Origin: Microbacterium oleivorans
GTDB taxonomy: Bacteria; Actinomycetota; Actinomycetes; Actinomycetales; Microbacteriaceae
Length of the DNA: 64,000 bases
Reading direction: 5' to 3'
NCBI RefSeq assembly: GCF_023715745.1
Contig: NZ_JAMBOV010000001.1
Span: 434,001 to 498,000, forward strand
This document shows positions 44,735 through 53,945 of this stretch, piece by piece. The notes below the pieces were generated by a model. That model was not told the DNA's origin. It saw only the letters and a program-made list of their open reading frames with translations, and made no database searches. Both the position numbers and the translations under genes were made by a program. The stretch's first letter is position 1; each line of letters starts with the position of its first letter.

Positions 44735-45823
44735 TCAGCGCCGGAACGCCCAGTCGGGCAGGTGCGACGACTGCACGAAGCTCATGACGATCTCGGCAAG
44801 ACCCAGCCGAGGATCGATCTCGAGAGCGGCAGCCGCGTACCTGCCCGCGTGCGTCGAGCGACCGACCGCCCACGCCAGCCAACCCGCCGTCGCGCACGCG
44901 CCCGCGCGCTCGTCGGCGGGCAGGCGAGCCGCGGTCTGACGCACGAGCTCGAGTGCGGTCAGCAGGCGCCCCGGATCGGGGCGGGGACCCTCGCCCCATA
45001 GGACCTCGGCGAGGTCCACGGGGTATTCCTCGCCGTCCTCCCAACGCCGCTGAGCATCGAGGGCCACGTCGCCGCGTCCGTGATCCCCCGACCACTGCAC
45101 GATGGCGACGTCGCGCAGCGACGGACGCGACAGGCACCACCCCAGGACGGCGACACGCATCGGGTCGATGGTCGCGGCATCCCACTCGAGCATCTGCTCG
45201 TAGAGGGCGGGCAGATCGTCGAGTGCGCAGGCCGCCTGCAGGGCTGCCGGGTCGATGCGGGCCTCGGTGCCGATCGTCGACGGGATGCCGCACAGCACGG
45301 TCAGCGCGGACTCGAGCGAGGTCAATGCGGCCGCCACGCCGGCGACCTCGGCGGCGTCGAGGAGGGGGAGGTCGGCCCCCGACGACTGATCGATTGAGGG
45401 CGCATGTCGCTCGATCACAGCGAGCGGATGCCCGCCGCGCGGCAGCGTCGGGTCGAGATGCGATCCCCAGCTGTCGGCGGCGACGGTGAGCGCGTCGACG
45501 ACGTCCAGCCCGCACGCAGCGGCGGACCGATGCAGGGCGGCGATCAGGTCGCCCCCGGGAAGCCCAGACACGGATGACTCGGCGGTGTAGACGACGGCGA
45601 CGACGCCCTCGACGTGGTCGACGCGACAGACGAGCCCGATGATTGTCGAGGCGACGGCGTCGAGATCGGCGCCGTCCGGGGGGAGGTCCACGCGCATCGC
45701 GCCGAGGCTGCGGCTCTCATGCAGCGGGATCATGACGAGGCTCTGGCTCGGCGTGTACCCGAGGAGGAGCGGAACGAGGCGGAGGAGGTGTGCGGCATCC
45801 GCCGCGGCGACGATCGTGGACAT
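44735..45823 (-). CDS. DUF4192 protein
   Basis: This 362-residue actinobacteria-specific protein belongs to DUF4192, recognisable by LLRLVPLLLGYTPSQSLVMIPL at the start, RVDLPPDGAD, VVAVVYTAES, and the C-terminal DERAGACATAGWLAWAVGRS and GLAEIVMSFV. No activity is known. It converges on the secreted sugar-locus protein with 7 bp between stops. The start ATG is at 45823. Confidence 0.8.
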   Translation of the reverse strand: MSTIVAAADAAHLLRLVPLLLGYTPSQSLVMIPLHESRSLGAMRVDLPPDGADLDAVASTIIGLVCRVDHVEGVVAVVYTAESSVSGLPGGDLIAALHRSAAACGLDVVDALTVAADSWGSHLDPTLPRGGHPLAVIERHAPSIDQSSGADLPLLDAAEVAGVAAALTSLESALTVLCGIPSTIGTEARIDPAALQAACALDDLPALYEQMLEWDAATIDPMRVAVLGWCLSRPSLRDVAIVQWSGDHGRGDVALDAQRRWEDGEEYPVDLAEVLWGEGPRPDPGRLLTALELVRQTAARLPADERAGACATAGWLAWAVGRSTHAGRYAAAALEIDPRLGLAEIVMSFVQSSHLPDWAFRR

Positions 45824-45943
45824 GCGCTCAGCGTCGCCGTCGAGCGGATGCCGGTGGCCGCCGCCCGCGCGGACTCGGGAGGAACCGGGCGGAGCCGCCC
45901 CTGGGGAGGACTCCGCGTCCTCCTGCGCCGTTACGATGGAGGG

Positions 45944-46129
45944 GTGGACGAGTACTGGGGTGCCGTGGTCTGGGGTCTGATCCCCACCATCGTCGTCGCC
46001 GGCCTGCTCGTCTTCGTGCTGCGCAGTATCCTTCGCATGGACCGCACCGAGCGCAAGGTGTACGCCAAGGTCGAGGCCGAGGAGCGCCGCCGCCGCGGCC
46101 TGCCCCGACCCGACGAAAACGCAGGCTGA
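45944..46129 (+). CDS. Small single-pass membrane protein
   Basis: This 61-residue protein has one transmembrane helix (VVWGLIPTIVVAGLLVFVLRSIL) and a positively charged, helical cytoplasmic tail (RTERKVYAKVEAEERRRRG). It starts GTG at 45944 after GGAGGGG. The next gene (cls) begins 43 bp downstream, so the two may be linked. A function cannot be assigned. Confidence 0.65.
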   Translation: MDEYWGAVVWGLIPTIVVAGLLVFVLRSILRMDRTERKVYAKVEAEERRRRGLPRPDENAG

Positions 46130-46171
46130 CAGCCCGAACGATAGGCTGAGCGCACAGCTCCGGGGGGCCGC

Positions 46172-47641
46172 GTGATCAGCATCAGCGTCGACTGGACGTG
46201 GACGTGGTGGATCGTCCTCGTCCTCGCCTTCGACATCTCCGTGCGCATCCTCGCGGTCTTCATCATTCCGCGGAATCGGCGCCCTACAGCGGCGATGGCC
46301 TGGCTGCTGGCCATCTACTTCATCCCGGTCATCGGCATCCTGCTCTTCCTGCTGATCGGCAACCCCCGGCTGCCCCGCAAGCGCCGCAAGGAGCAGGAGG
46401 CGATCAACCGCGCCTTCCGCGAGGCCAGCGAGGGTCTCGACTTCGGCACGCTGCGCCCTGACGCACCGGTGTGGTTCGAGCAGCTCGTGGGGCTCAACCG
46501 CAAGCTCGGTGCACTGCCGATGGCGGGCGACAACGGTGCGCAGATCATCTCGGACTACCAGGGCAGCCTCGACACGATGGCCGCCGAGATCGACCGGGCG
46601 ACCCGGTACGTGCACGTCGAGTTCTACATCCTGCAGTCCGACGGCGCGACCGATGAGTTCTTCTGCGCGCTCGAACGCGCGACCGCTCGCGGTGTGACGG
46701 TGCGCGTGCTGCTCGACCACTGGGCGAACCGCTGGAAGCCCAATTACAAGGCGACGATCTCGCGCCTCGAGCGCATGGGAGCGCAGTGGCGGCTCATGCT
46801 GCCGGTGCAGCCGCTCAAAGGCAAATACCAGCGCCCAGACCTGCGCAACCACCGCAAGCTCGTCGTGATCGACGGCGTCGTCGGCTTCATCGGGTCGCAG
46901 AACGTGACCGATCGCAGTTACAACCTGAAGACCAATCTGCGCCGCGGTCTGCAGTGGGTGGACATGATGGTCCGCGTCGACGGTCCGGTCGTGGCATCCC
47001 TCTCGGCGGTCTTCGTGTCGGACTGGTACGGCGAGACCGGCGAGGTGTTCGCGGTCGAGTCCGACTTCTCGACGGATGCCGGGACCGGTGACCTCGACTG
47101 CCAGATCGTCCCGAGCGGGCCGGGCTTCGAGTACGAGAACAACCTGAAGCTCTTCCTGAGCCTGATCTTCGGTGCGACCCGCAAGATCGTCATGGTCAGC
47201 CCGTACTTCGTGCCGGACGAGGGGCTGCTGCTCGCGATCCAGACCGCGTGCCACCGCGGCGTCGAGGTCGAGCTGTTCGTCTCGGAGGAGGGTGACCAGG
47301 CGATGGTCTATCACGCGCAGCGGAGCTACTACGAGCAGCTGCTGGCGACCGGCGTGAAGATCTGGATGTACAAGAAGCCCTACATCCTGCACTCCAAGTC
47401 GATGTCGATCGACGACGAGGTCGCCGTCGTCGGCTCGAGCAACATGGACATGCGCTCGTTCGGTCTCAACCTCGAGGTGACGATGCTCGTGCGCGGCGCC
47501 GAGTTCGTCCAGCAGCTCCGCACGGTCGAGGACCTGTACCGCGGCATGTCCCGCGAGTTGACCATCGAGGAGTGGGAGAAGCGCCCCATCCGCTCCGTGA
47601 TCCTCGACAACCTCGCCCGGCTGACCTCCGCCCTGCAGTGA
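46172..47641 (+). CDS. cls: Cardiolipin synthase (phospholipase D type)
   Basis: Cls condenses two phosphatidylglycerols to cardiolipin at the inner membrane. The 489-residue protein starts with two membrane helices (WTWWIVLVLAFDISVRILAVF and AMAWLLAIYFIPVIGILLFLL). It has two HKD motifs: NHRKLVVIDGVVGFIGSQN and LHSKSMSIDDEVAVVGSSN. The spacing and the GSQN/GSSN tails are typical of ClsA. The start is GTG 46172. Confidence 0.9.
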   Translation: MISISVDWTWTWWIVLVLAFDISVRILAVFIIPRNRRPTAAMAWLLAIYFIPVIGILLFLLIGNPRLPRKRRKEQEAINRAFREASEGLDFGTLRPDAPVWFEQLVGLNRKLGALPMAGDNGAQIISDYQGSLDTMAAEIDRATRYVHVEFYILQSDGATDEFFCALERATARGVTVRVLLDHWANRWKPNYKATISRLERMGAQWRLMLPVQPLKGKYQRPDLRNHRKLVVIDGVVGFIGSQNVTDRSYNLKTNLRRGLQWVDMMVRVDGPVVASLSAVFVSDWYGETGEVFAVESDFSTDAGTGDLDCQIVPSGPGFEYENNLKLFLSLIFGATRKIVMVSPYFVPDEGLLLAIQTACHRGVEVELFVSEEGDQAMVYHAQRSYYEQLLATGVKIWMYKKPYILHSKSMSIDDEVAVVGSSNMDMRSFGLNLEVTMLVRGAEFVQQLRTVEDLYRGMSRELTIEEWEKRPIRSVILDNLARLTSALQ

Positions 47642-47698
47642 GACGATCCCGCAGCGGTGGACACTCCCCGATTGTCCGCCGCTGAGGAGGAGACCCCC

Positions 47699-48391
47699 AT
47701 GCGCATCCGTCTGTTCGCCGCGCTCGCCGGCTCGTTCGTCGTCGCCACCGCGCTCGTCGCATGTGCGACGCCCGCCTCTCGAGGCGTCGCGCCGGGAGGA
47801 GGAGCGGATGCGGTCGCCCCGGCCGCGCGCATCGACGCCGGGTGGCTCGACGGGGGAGCGACGATCGGGGTGGTGACGTACGGCAGTTCGTCCTGCCGTC
47901 CCGAGGTCTCGACGGTGGCAGACGACAACGGGGTGATCCTCATCGCCCTGAGCGAGCCGGCCGCGCCTGCGTGCACGGACGACCTCGTGGCACGGGCCCT
48001 CGAGGTACCCGTCCCCTCGGGCGTCGACGCGACCGCCGATCAGCGGATCCGCGTCGAACTCGAGGATGTCCGCACCGACATCGATCTGCCCGCCTACGGC
48101 GGTGGAGCCGTCGAGGAGTTCGCGCCGTCCGCCTCATGGATCGGGGATCGCGTGATCGCGCTCCGCACCTGGGGATCGTCCTCGTGCCTGCCGGTCGTCG
48201 AGGACACGCGGGTGGAGTCACCGGCATCCGTCGTCGTCCGCTTCGCCACCCCGCCCGCCGACCAGGTCTGCACGATGGACATGGCGCCGCAGCTCACGCT
48301 CGTGCAGCTCGATCCCGATGCGGAGGTCGACCGCGACGCGACGCTGAGCTTCGGTGTGCTCGACGCGGCGGAGACGGTGCCGATCCGCTGA
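47699..48391 (+). CDS. Putative lipoprotein
   Basis: This 230-residue exported protein has a lipoprotein signal ending in LVAC and then two similar repeats, each holding TYGSSSCRPEV/TWGSSSCLPVV and a later ACTDDL/VCTMDM Cys, which suggests two disulfide-stabilised beta domains. No family is recognised. ATG 47699 (GAGGAGGAGA seven bases upstream) is chosen over an in-frame ATG at 47657. Confidence 0.75.
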   Translation: MRIRLFAALAGSFVVATALVACATPASRGVAPGGGADAVAPAARIDAGWLDGGATIGVVTYGSSSCRPEVSTVADDNGVILIALSEPAAPACTDDLVARALEVPVPSGVDATADQRIRVELEDVRTDIDLPAYGGGAVEEFAPSASWIGDRVIALRTWGSSSCLPVVEDTRVESPASVVVRFATPPADQVCTMDMAPQLTLVQLDPDAEVDRDATLSFGVLDAAETVPIR

Positions 48392-48397
48392 CTCGGC

Positions 48398-48628
48398 TCA
48401 GTCCGCGCGGACGAGCAGTTCGCCGACCTCGCAATCGAGGGCGCGGCAGATCGCGGAAAGCGTCGAGTATCGGATCGCGCGGGCACGGTCGTTCTTGAGG
48501 ATCGACAGGTTCACCACAGAGACGCCGACAATCTCGGACAGTCGGGTCAGCGTCATGTTGCGCTCGGCGAGCAGTTCATCGAGTCGACAGTGGATGCCGG
48601 TGAGCTCGTCCTCCTCGGCAGGGCTCAC
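48398..48628 (-). CDS. XRE-family (Cro/C1-type) small transcriptional regulator
   Basis: This 76-residue protein is almost only a helix-turn-helix: LDELLAERNMTLTRLSEIVG, VSVVNLSILKNDRARAIRY, STLSAICRALDCEVGELL. It resembles the YozG-type regulators that accompany DUF2975 membrane proteins in Firmicutes and actinobacteria. It is coupled by a 4-bp overlap to the membrane gene upstream. The paired half-sites near 50135-50169 could be its operator. Confidence 0.85.
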   Translation of the reverse strand: MSPAEEDELTGIHCRLDELLAERNMTLTRLSEIVGVSVVNLSILKNDRARAIRYSTLSAICRALDCEVGELLVRAD

Positions 48629-49386
48629 ACCAGCCCCTTCACGTCATTCTGCAGGCGGGCGCCGGAGCGCAGGATCGCCCCGAGGACCGCGAAGGCGAGG
48701 CCGACCGCGATCGGCCAGAACGGGAAGGAGATTTGGACCGTGGATGCCGGAACCCACGCGTCGAAGACATTCCCGATGCCGGCGTAGTCGCCCTCCCACG
48801 ATCCGCCCTTGGCACCGAACAGCTGCGTCGAGGCGATGCTCCCCGCGATGTCGCCCATGATCTGAGCGGCGACGCCGCCGAAGGCCACGACCGCTCCCGT
48901 CGTGGTCGCCATCTTCGCCACGACCGGCGCGAATGCGGCGCCCTCCAACAGGCGCGAGCATGCCATGACCACGAAGAGGGCGATGACACCGGGGATCGTC
49001 CACACGATCATCTGGCTGATACCCCACAGGGCGCGCGCGAGGGGGGTCAGCCCCTCCACGACGAGCGTCACGCTGGTGAACCCGCCCGAGACCCGGGTGG
49101 CGTCGGTCTGCAGATCGACAGTGCTGGGGAGCTGCGGCCAGAACTCCTGGATCGGCATCGTGATCGTGACGGCAGGGGTCAGCAGCGGGAGCAGAAGATT
49201 CGCGACCGCACCGACGGCGGCGAACATCACCCACAGGACTCCGATCACTCGGGTGACCCGCACGAGGGACCCTGCGTCGTCTTCCGATCGTGAGCGGCGA
49301 GCCGCCGCGATGGCGAACGCCACGATGGTCCCGATGATGAGCAGGACGACCAGCGCCGCCCCGATGATGATCATGATCCTTGCCAT
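48625..49386 (-). CDS. DUF2975-like membrane protein (paralog 2)
   Basis: This 253-residue protein has four to five predicted membrane helices (IMIIIGAALVVLLIIGTIVAF, VIGVLWVMFAAVGAVANLLL, IVWTIPGVIALFVVMAC, GAVVAFGGVAAQIMG, FWPIAVGLAFAVLGAIL) and ends SGARLQNDVKGLV, the same tail as its upstream paralog (GARLQRETEGLV). Four-helix DUF2975 proteins are usually encoded with a YozG-type regulator, as here. Function unknown. Confidence 0.68.
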   Translation of the reverse strand: MARIMIIIGAALVVLLIIGTIVAFAIAAARRSRSEDDAGSLVRVTRVIGVLWVMFAAVGAVANLLLPLLTPAVTITMPIQEFWPQLPSTVDLQTDATRVSGGFTSVTLVVEGLTPLARALWGISQMIVWTIPGVIALFVVMACSRLLEGAAFAPVVAKMATTTGAVVAFGGVAAQIMGDIAGSIASTQLFGAKGGSWEGDYAGIGNVFDAWVPASTVQISFPFWPIAVGLAFAVLGAILRSGARLQNDVKGLV

Positions 49387-49387
49387 G

Positions 49388-50137
49388 TCACACCAGCCCT
49401 TCGGTCTCGCGCTGCAGCCGAGCGCCCTGTCGGAAGATCACGCTCAGCGCTAGCAGAGCGAGAGCGATGCCGAGTGGCCACAGGGGCGCGTCGATCGAGA
49501 TGAATGGGCTCGCGCCGAGGGTCGCGGAGTCTGCGGGTAGGACGGCGCGAGCGATGTACTGCTGCGCGAGGCTGCTCAACACCGGCCCAAGTGTGCCGGC
49601 GACGAGGACCGTGACGGCTCCGGCCATCATCCAGACCGAGGCGCGACGGGCGAAGGCGTGACCACGTACGGCCCGCTCACTGATCACCGCGATCACGAGT
49701 CCCGGCACGGCGGAGACCAGCAGCGTCAGGATCTCTCCGACGGCCAGCAGCAGCCGGTATCCCGCCTCAATCCCGACGACCGTCACCGATCCGCTGGTGA
49801 AGTGAGCGCAGTCGATGACCATGCCGCCGCCCGTCTCAGACGTCATGTCGCACGGGAGTGCGGTGGGCCAGTTCGCCCAGAGCGGCAGGTCGGAGAACGA
49901 GAACGTGTCCGTCGTCGACCAGCGCAGAACGGTCGTGAGGATCGCCAGGATGACCCAGGCGACCCAGATCCGTGCGAGGGCAGCGATGACGTCGAGGAGC
50001 ACGGAGGGGGATTTCCGTCTGCGCGCGTCCCAGATGAGGAGACCGGTCACCGCCGCGGCGATACCCGCGCCGAGGAGCGCGAACAGTATCGCGCTGCCCA
50101 GGTCCACTCCGGCAATGTTCACTTCGGTATCCCCCAT
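49388..50137 (-). CDS. DUF2975-like membrane protein (paralog 1)
   Basis: This 249-residue paralog of the next gene has a comparable helix layout and the same C-terminal tail, but a different central extracellular loop holding two cysteines (CDMTSETGGGMVIDC). It is first in the three-gene operon; a palindrome overlaps its start codon. It and its paralog may form a heteromeric complex (inference). Confidence 0.66.
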   Translation of the reverse strand: MGDTEVNIAGVDLGSAILFALLGAGIAAAVTGLLIWDARRRKSPSVLLDVIAALARIWVAWVILAILTTVLRWSTTDTFSFSDLPLWANWPTALPCDMTSETGGGMVIDCAHFTSGSVTVVGIEAGYRLLLAVGEILTLLVSAVPGLVIAVISERAVRGHAFARRASVWMMAGAVTVLVAGTLGPVLSSLAQQYIARAVLPADSATLGASPFISIDAPLWPLGIALALLALSVIFRQGARLQRETEGLV

Positions 50138-50169
50138 AACGACTTTCGTTGTTATCGAGAAACGTTATG
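50135..50169. promoter_or_regulatory. Paired half-sites at the start of the DUF2975 operon
   Basis: CATAACG (50135-50141) and CGTTATG (50163-50169) form an inverted repeat, and ATAACGAC/GTTGTTAT (50136-50155) forms an imperfect inner dyad overlapping the start codon of paralog 1. The XRE regulator in the operon is the likely ligand. Confidence 0.5.
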
Positions 50170-50201
50170 CCCGCGGATGCCGCGGCCGCAACCCCGGGCT
50201 T

Positions 50202-50232
50202 CGGTATGCCCACGGCGAACACGGGCATACCG
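50202..50232. promoter_or_regulatory. Inverted repeat upstream of clpC
   Basis: CGGTATGCCC (50202-50211) and GGGCATACCG (50223-50232) are exact complements with an 11-bp spacer, 64 bp before the clpC ATG. It may be an operator for a stress regulator or an RNA hairpin. It does not match the HspR HAIR consensus. Confidence 0.5.
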
Positions 50233-50295
50233 GCATCCGAGCGTCGTTAGCCTCTACGTAAGACGCCGCCAGTGCGTCGAGTGGAGGTGGAGACG

Positions 50296-52821
50296 ATGTT
50301 CGAGAGATTCACAGACCGTGCACGTCGTGTGGTGGTGCTCGCCCAAGAAGAGGCGAAGATGCTGAACCACAACTACATCGGCACGGAGCACATCCTCCTC
50401 GGCCTGATCCACGAGGGCGAAGGCGTTGCCGCCAAGGCCCTCGAGAGCCTCGGCATCTCGCTCGACGCGGTGCGCGAGCAGGTCCAGGACATCATCGGAC
50501 AGGGGCAGCAGCAGCCGACGGGTCACATCCCGTTCACGCCGCGTGCCAAGAAGGTGCTCGAGCTGTCGCTGCGCGAAGCGCTGCAGCTGGGCCACAACTA
50601 CATCGGCACCGAGCACATCCTGCTCGGGCTCATCCGCGAGGGTGAGGGTGTCGCCGCACAGGTTCTCGTCAAGCTGGGCGCCGACCTGAACAAGGTGCGC
50701 CAGCAGGTCATCCAGCTGCTCAGCGGCTACCAGGGCAAGGAGCCCGCAGGCGTCGCGACCGGCGCCGGCGAGCAGGCCCAGGCCACCGCCCAGGGCGGAT
50801 CGGCTGTGCTCGATCAGTTCGGCCGCAACCTGACGCAGGCCGCGCGCGACAACAAGCTCGACCCCGTCATCGGGCGCGAGAAGGAGATCGAGCGCGTGAT
50901 GCAGATCCTGTCGCGCCGCTCGAAGAACAACCCGGTCCTCATCGGTGAGCCCGGCGTCGGCAAGACCGCCGTCGTCGAGGGTCTCGCTCAGGCGATCGTC
51001 AAGGGCGAGGTGCCCGAGACGCTCAAGGACAAGCAGGTCTACTCGCTCGACCTCGGCTCGCTCATCGCCGGTTCCCGCTACCGCGGCGACTTCGAAGAGC
51101 GCCTCAAGAAGGTCACCAAGGAGATCCGCACGCGCGGCGACATCATCGTCTTCATCGACGAGATCCACACCCTCGTGGGTGCGGGTGCCGCCGAGGGCGC
51201 GATCGACGCCGCCAGCATCCTGAAGCCGCTGCTCGCCCGCGGTGAGCTGCAGACGATCGGTGCGACGACGCTCGACGAGTACCGCAAGCACTTCGAGAAG
51301 GATGCCGCGCTGGAGCGCCGCTTCCAGCCGATCCAGGTGGCCGAGCCGAGCCTGCCCCACGCGATCAACATCCTGAAGGGCCTGCGCGACCGCTACGAGG
51401 CGCACCACAAGGTGCAGATCACCGACGGCGCCATCGTCGCCGCGGCGAACCTCTCCGACCGGTACGTCTCCGACCGCTTCCTGCCCGACAAGGCCATCGA
51501 CCTGATCGACGAGGCCGGCGCCCGCCTGCGCCTGTCGATTCTGTCGAGCCCGCCGGAGCTGCGCGAGTTCGACGAGAAGATCGCGAAGGTCCGCGAGGAC
51601 AAGGAAGCCGCCAGCGAGGAGCAGGACTTCGAGAAGGCCGCCGCTCTGCGCGACGAGGAGAAGTCGCTCTTGGCGGAGCGTCTGCGCCTCGAGAAGCAGT
51701 GGCGCTCGGGTGACGTCGCGTCGCACGCGGTCGTCGACGAGGGTCTGATCGCCGAGGTCCTCGCTCAGGCCACCGGCATCCCGGTCTTCAAGCTCACCGA
51801 GGAGGAGACCAGCCGTCTCGTCTTCATGGAGAAGGCCCTGCACCAGCGCGTCATCGGTCAGGAGGAGGCCATCGCGGCCCTCTCCCGCACGATCCGCCGT
51901 CAGCGTGCCGGCCTCAAGGACCCGAACCGTCCGTCGGGCTCGTTCATCTTCGCCGGACCCACGGGTGTCGGTAAGACCGAGCTCGCCAAGGCGCTCGCCG
52001 AGTTCCTCTTCGACGACGAGGGTGCGCTGATCTCCCTCGACATGTCGGAGTTCGGTGAGAAGCACACGGTCTCGCGCCTGTTCGGTGCCCCTCCCGGATT
52101 CGTCGGCTTCGAAGAGGGCGGCCAGCTCACCGAGAAGGTGCGCCGCAAGCCGTTCTCCGTCGTCCTGTTCGACGAGATCGAGAAGGCCCACCCGGACATC
52201 TTCAACTCGCTGCTGCAGATCCTCGAAGAGGGTCGCCTGACCGATGGTCAGGGCCGCGTGGTCGACTTCAAGAACACCGTGATCATCATGACGACGAACC
52301 TCGGTTCGTCGGCGATCGCCGGTGGTCCGGTCGGCTTCCAGGTCGAGGGCAACTCGCAGACGACCTACGAGCGGATGAAGGGCAAGGTCGACGAGGAGCT
52401 GAAGCGCCACTTCAAGCCGGAGTTCCTCAACCGTGTCGACGACGTCATCGTCTTCCCGCAGCTCAATAAGGACGAGCTGCGCCAGATCGTGACGCTCTTC
52501 ACGAAGCGCCTCAGCGAGCGTCTGCTCGACCGTGACATGACGGTGGAGCTGACCGACGACGCGAAGGACCGCCTCATCGAGATCGGTTTCGACCCGACGC
52601 TGGGTGCCCGGCCGCTGCGCCGCGCGATGCAGCGCGAGGTCGAGGACCAGCTCTCCGAGCGGATCCTGCGCGGCGAGCTGAACGCCGGCGACCACGTGAA
52701 GGTCGACACCGAGAACGGCCGCTTCGTCTTCGCCACCACGCGCCAGGAAGGCCGCGAAGCGGTCGGCGTCGGCGCCGCGGGTGAGATCACCGCGAGCCCG
52801 GACATCATCGCCGGGTCGTAA
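50296..52821 (+). CDS. clpC: ATP-dependent Clp protease ATP-binding subunit ClpC
   Basis: ClpC unfolds substrates for ClpP. The 841-residue protein has two Clp_N repeats ([20 protein letters not shown] and [19 protein letters not shown]), AAA-1 with GEPGVGKT and [13 protein letters not shown], a UVR segment ([20 protein letters not shown]), AAA-2 with GPTGVGKT and [16 protein letters not shown], and a ClpP-contacting VGFEEGGQL area. An in-frame GTG 24 bp upstream exists, but ATG 50296 (GGAGGTGGAG upstream) gives the normal MFERFT start. Confidence 0.96.
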   Translation: MFERFTDRARRVVVLAQEEAKMLNHNYIGTEHILLGLIHEGEGVAAKALESLGISLDAVREQVQDIIGQGQQQPTGHIPFTPRAKKVLELSLREALQLGHNYIGTEHILLGLIREGEGVAAQVLVKLGADLNKVRQQVIQLLSGYQGKEPAGVATGAGEQAQATAQGGSAVLDQFGRNLTQAARDNKLDPVIGREKEIERVMQILSRRSKNNPVLIGEPGVGKTAVVEGLAQAIVKGEVPETLKDKQVYSLDLGSLIAGSRYRGDFEERLKKVTKEIRTRGDIIVFIDEIHTLVGAGAAEGAIDAASILKPLLARGELQTIGATTLDEYRKHFEKDAALERRFQPIQVAEPSLPHAINILKGLRDRYEAHHKVQITDGAIVAAANLSDRYVSDRFLPDKAIDLIDEAGARLRLSILSSPPELREFDEKIAKVREDKEAASEEQDFEKAAALRDEEKSLLAERLRLEKQWRSGDVASHAVVDEGLIAEVLAQATGIPVFKLTEEETSRLVFMEKALHQRVIGQEEAIAALSRTIRRQRAGLKDPNRPSGSFIFAGPTGVGKTELAKALAEFLFDDEGALISLDMSEFGEKHTVSRLFGAPPGFVGFEEGGQLTEKVRRKPFSVVLFDEIEKAHPDIFNSLLQILEEGRLTDGQGRVVDFKNTVIIMTTNLGSSAIAGGPVGFQVEGNSQTTYERMKGKVDEELKRHFKPEFLNRVDDVIVFPQLNKDELRQIVTLFTKRLSERLLDRDMTVELTDDAKDRLIEIGFDPTLGARPLRRAMQREVEDQLSERILRGELNAGDHVKVDTENGRFVFATTRQEGREAVGVGAAGEITASPDIIAGS

Positions 52822-52836
52822 GCGACACGAACGACA

Positions 52837-52866
52837 GGGGTCGGATGCCGAGAGGCATCCGGCCCC
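52837..52866. terminator. Terminator after clpC
   Basis: GGGGTCGGATGCC and GGCATCCGGCCCC (one G-U pair) form a 13-bp stem with a GAGA loop, followed by TTCG. It lies between clpC and the convergent GNAT gene. Confidence 0.82.
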
Positions 52867-52874
52867 TTCGTCGT

Positions 52875-53303
52875 TCAGGCGTGGCGCACCAGGAAGACGT
52901 CGACCTCGTCCTCGGTCTCGAGCGCGAAGCCGTGGCGGTCGTACAGCCGCCGGGCCGGGCTGCCCTGCAGCACGTTCAGGCGCCAGGGGAGCGGGTGGTG
53001 TTCCGCGAGCGTCGCGTGCAGGACTTCCGTGCCGATCCCGGCGCCCTGCAGGTGCGCGGCGAGGTAGAAGTGCTCGAGCCAGGTGCCGTCCGAGGAGGGG
53101 CGGACGGCGATCGACCCGGCATCCGCTCCGTCGACGACGATGATGCGGGTGAGGGCCGGATCGAAGGCGTCGAGGAACCGCTGCCGCACACGGGTCTCGT
53201 CGTACCGCCCGAGGCGCTCGAGGTCCGGGCGCAGGACCACCGCGCGGAGCTCGGCGATCCAGCTCGCGTCGTCGGGGGTCGAGGGGCGGAGGGTCCAGCG
53301 CAT
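52875..53303 (-). CDS. GNAT acetyltransferase
   Basis: This 142-residue Gcn5-related N-acetyltransferase has the acetyl-CoA site LQGAGIGTEVLHA and the final beta-alpha unit LNVLQGSPARRLYDRHGFALE. The start ATG 53303 gives the compact single-domain size usual for these enzymes. The substrate is unknown. It is divergent from the next GNAT, with 48 bp between starts. Confidence 0.88.
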   Translation of the reverse strand: MRWTLRPSTPDDASWIAELRAVVLRPDLERLGRYDETRVRQRFLDAFDPALTRIIVVDGADAGSIAVRPSSDGTWLEHFYLAAHLQGAGIGTEVLHATLAEHHPLPWRLNVLQGSPARRLYDRHGFALETEDEVDVFLVRHA

Positions 53304-53351
53304 CCGTCCATTCAACCGCGCGCCCGCGTCGCGAGCGGGCAGGATGGGAGG

Positions 53352-53843
53352 GTGCGCGCATCCGTCACCGTTCGCCCGGCACATCTCGACGGGCCCGACC
53401 TGGCCGCGGTCGCCTCGATGCTGGCGGCGTATCACGCACAGACCGAGCGGGAGAAGGTCGAGCAGGGGCTCGCCGAGCCCGGACCTCTGCCCGAGCGATA
53501 CGCGGTCGAAGTGCGTGACCCCGCCATGTCCTTCGACGGAGCCGATGTCCTCGTCGCGGAGCGCGAAAGGGCGGCCATCGGGATGGCAGTGACGCACCGC
53601 GCGGGGAGCGACGTCGAGCTCAAGCGCCTGTGGGTCGCCCCGACGGGTCGTCGATCCGGCGCAGGGTCTGCCCTGCTGGCGGATGCCGCGGAACGTGCGC
53701 GCGCCCTCGATGCGACGGGGCTGCGGCTCTCGGTCTGGGACTGGCGAACGGACGCCCTCGCGCTCTACCGGCGGCAGGGCTTCGTCGAGGCGCCGTCCTG
53801 GGAGTCACGCGCACAGCTCGTGTGCCTGCGACTCCCGCTGTGA
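53352..53843 (+). CDS. GNAT acetyltransferase
   Basis: This 163-residue acetyltransferase has LKRLWVAPTGRRSGAGSALL as the strand-4/acetyl-CoA motif and WRTDALALYRRQGFVEAPSW near the end. It starts GTG 53352 after GGGAGG. The N-terminal part (VASMLAAYHAQTEREKVEQG) is more variable and may bind the acceptor. Substrate unknown. Confidence 0.87.
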   Translation: MRASVTVRPAHLDGPDLAAVASMLAAYHAQTEREKVEQGLAEPGPLPERYAVEVRDPAMSFDGADVLVAERERAAIGMAVTHRAGSDVELKRLWVAPTGRRSGAGSALLADAAERARALDATGLRLSVWDWRTDALALYRRQGFVEAPSWESRAQLVCLRLPL

Positions 53844-53853
53844 GCGGCTGTCA

Positions 53854-53932
53854 GCGGATGCAACGGATGCCGGGCGGCACCCGGCATCCGCGTCACCGTC
53901 GCCGGGGTGTCGCGTCGGATGTGTGCATCCGC
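53854..53932. repeat. Intergenic ~80-bp palindromic repeat, copy B
   Basis: GCGGATGCAACGGATGCC starts the unit and GTGCATCCGC ends it; inside is a second dyad, GGATGCCGGG/CCCGGCATCC. It is about 85% identical by eye to copy C and lies between convergent stops, where it may also act as a terminator. Confidence 0.7.
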
Positions 53933-53945
53933 GAGCGGGGGGCGA

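Noticed and set aside
50254..53361. 1035-codon open frame on the minus strand over clpC
   Set aside because: Mirror of the clpC reading frame with biased Leu/Asp/Val runs; clpC on the plus strand is unambiguous.
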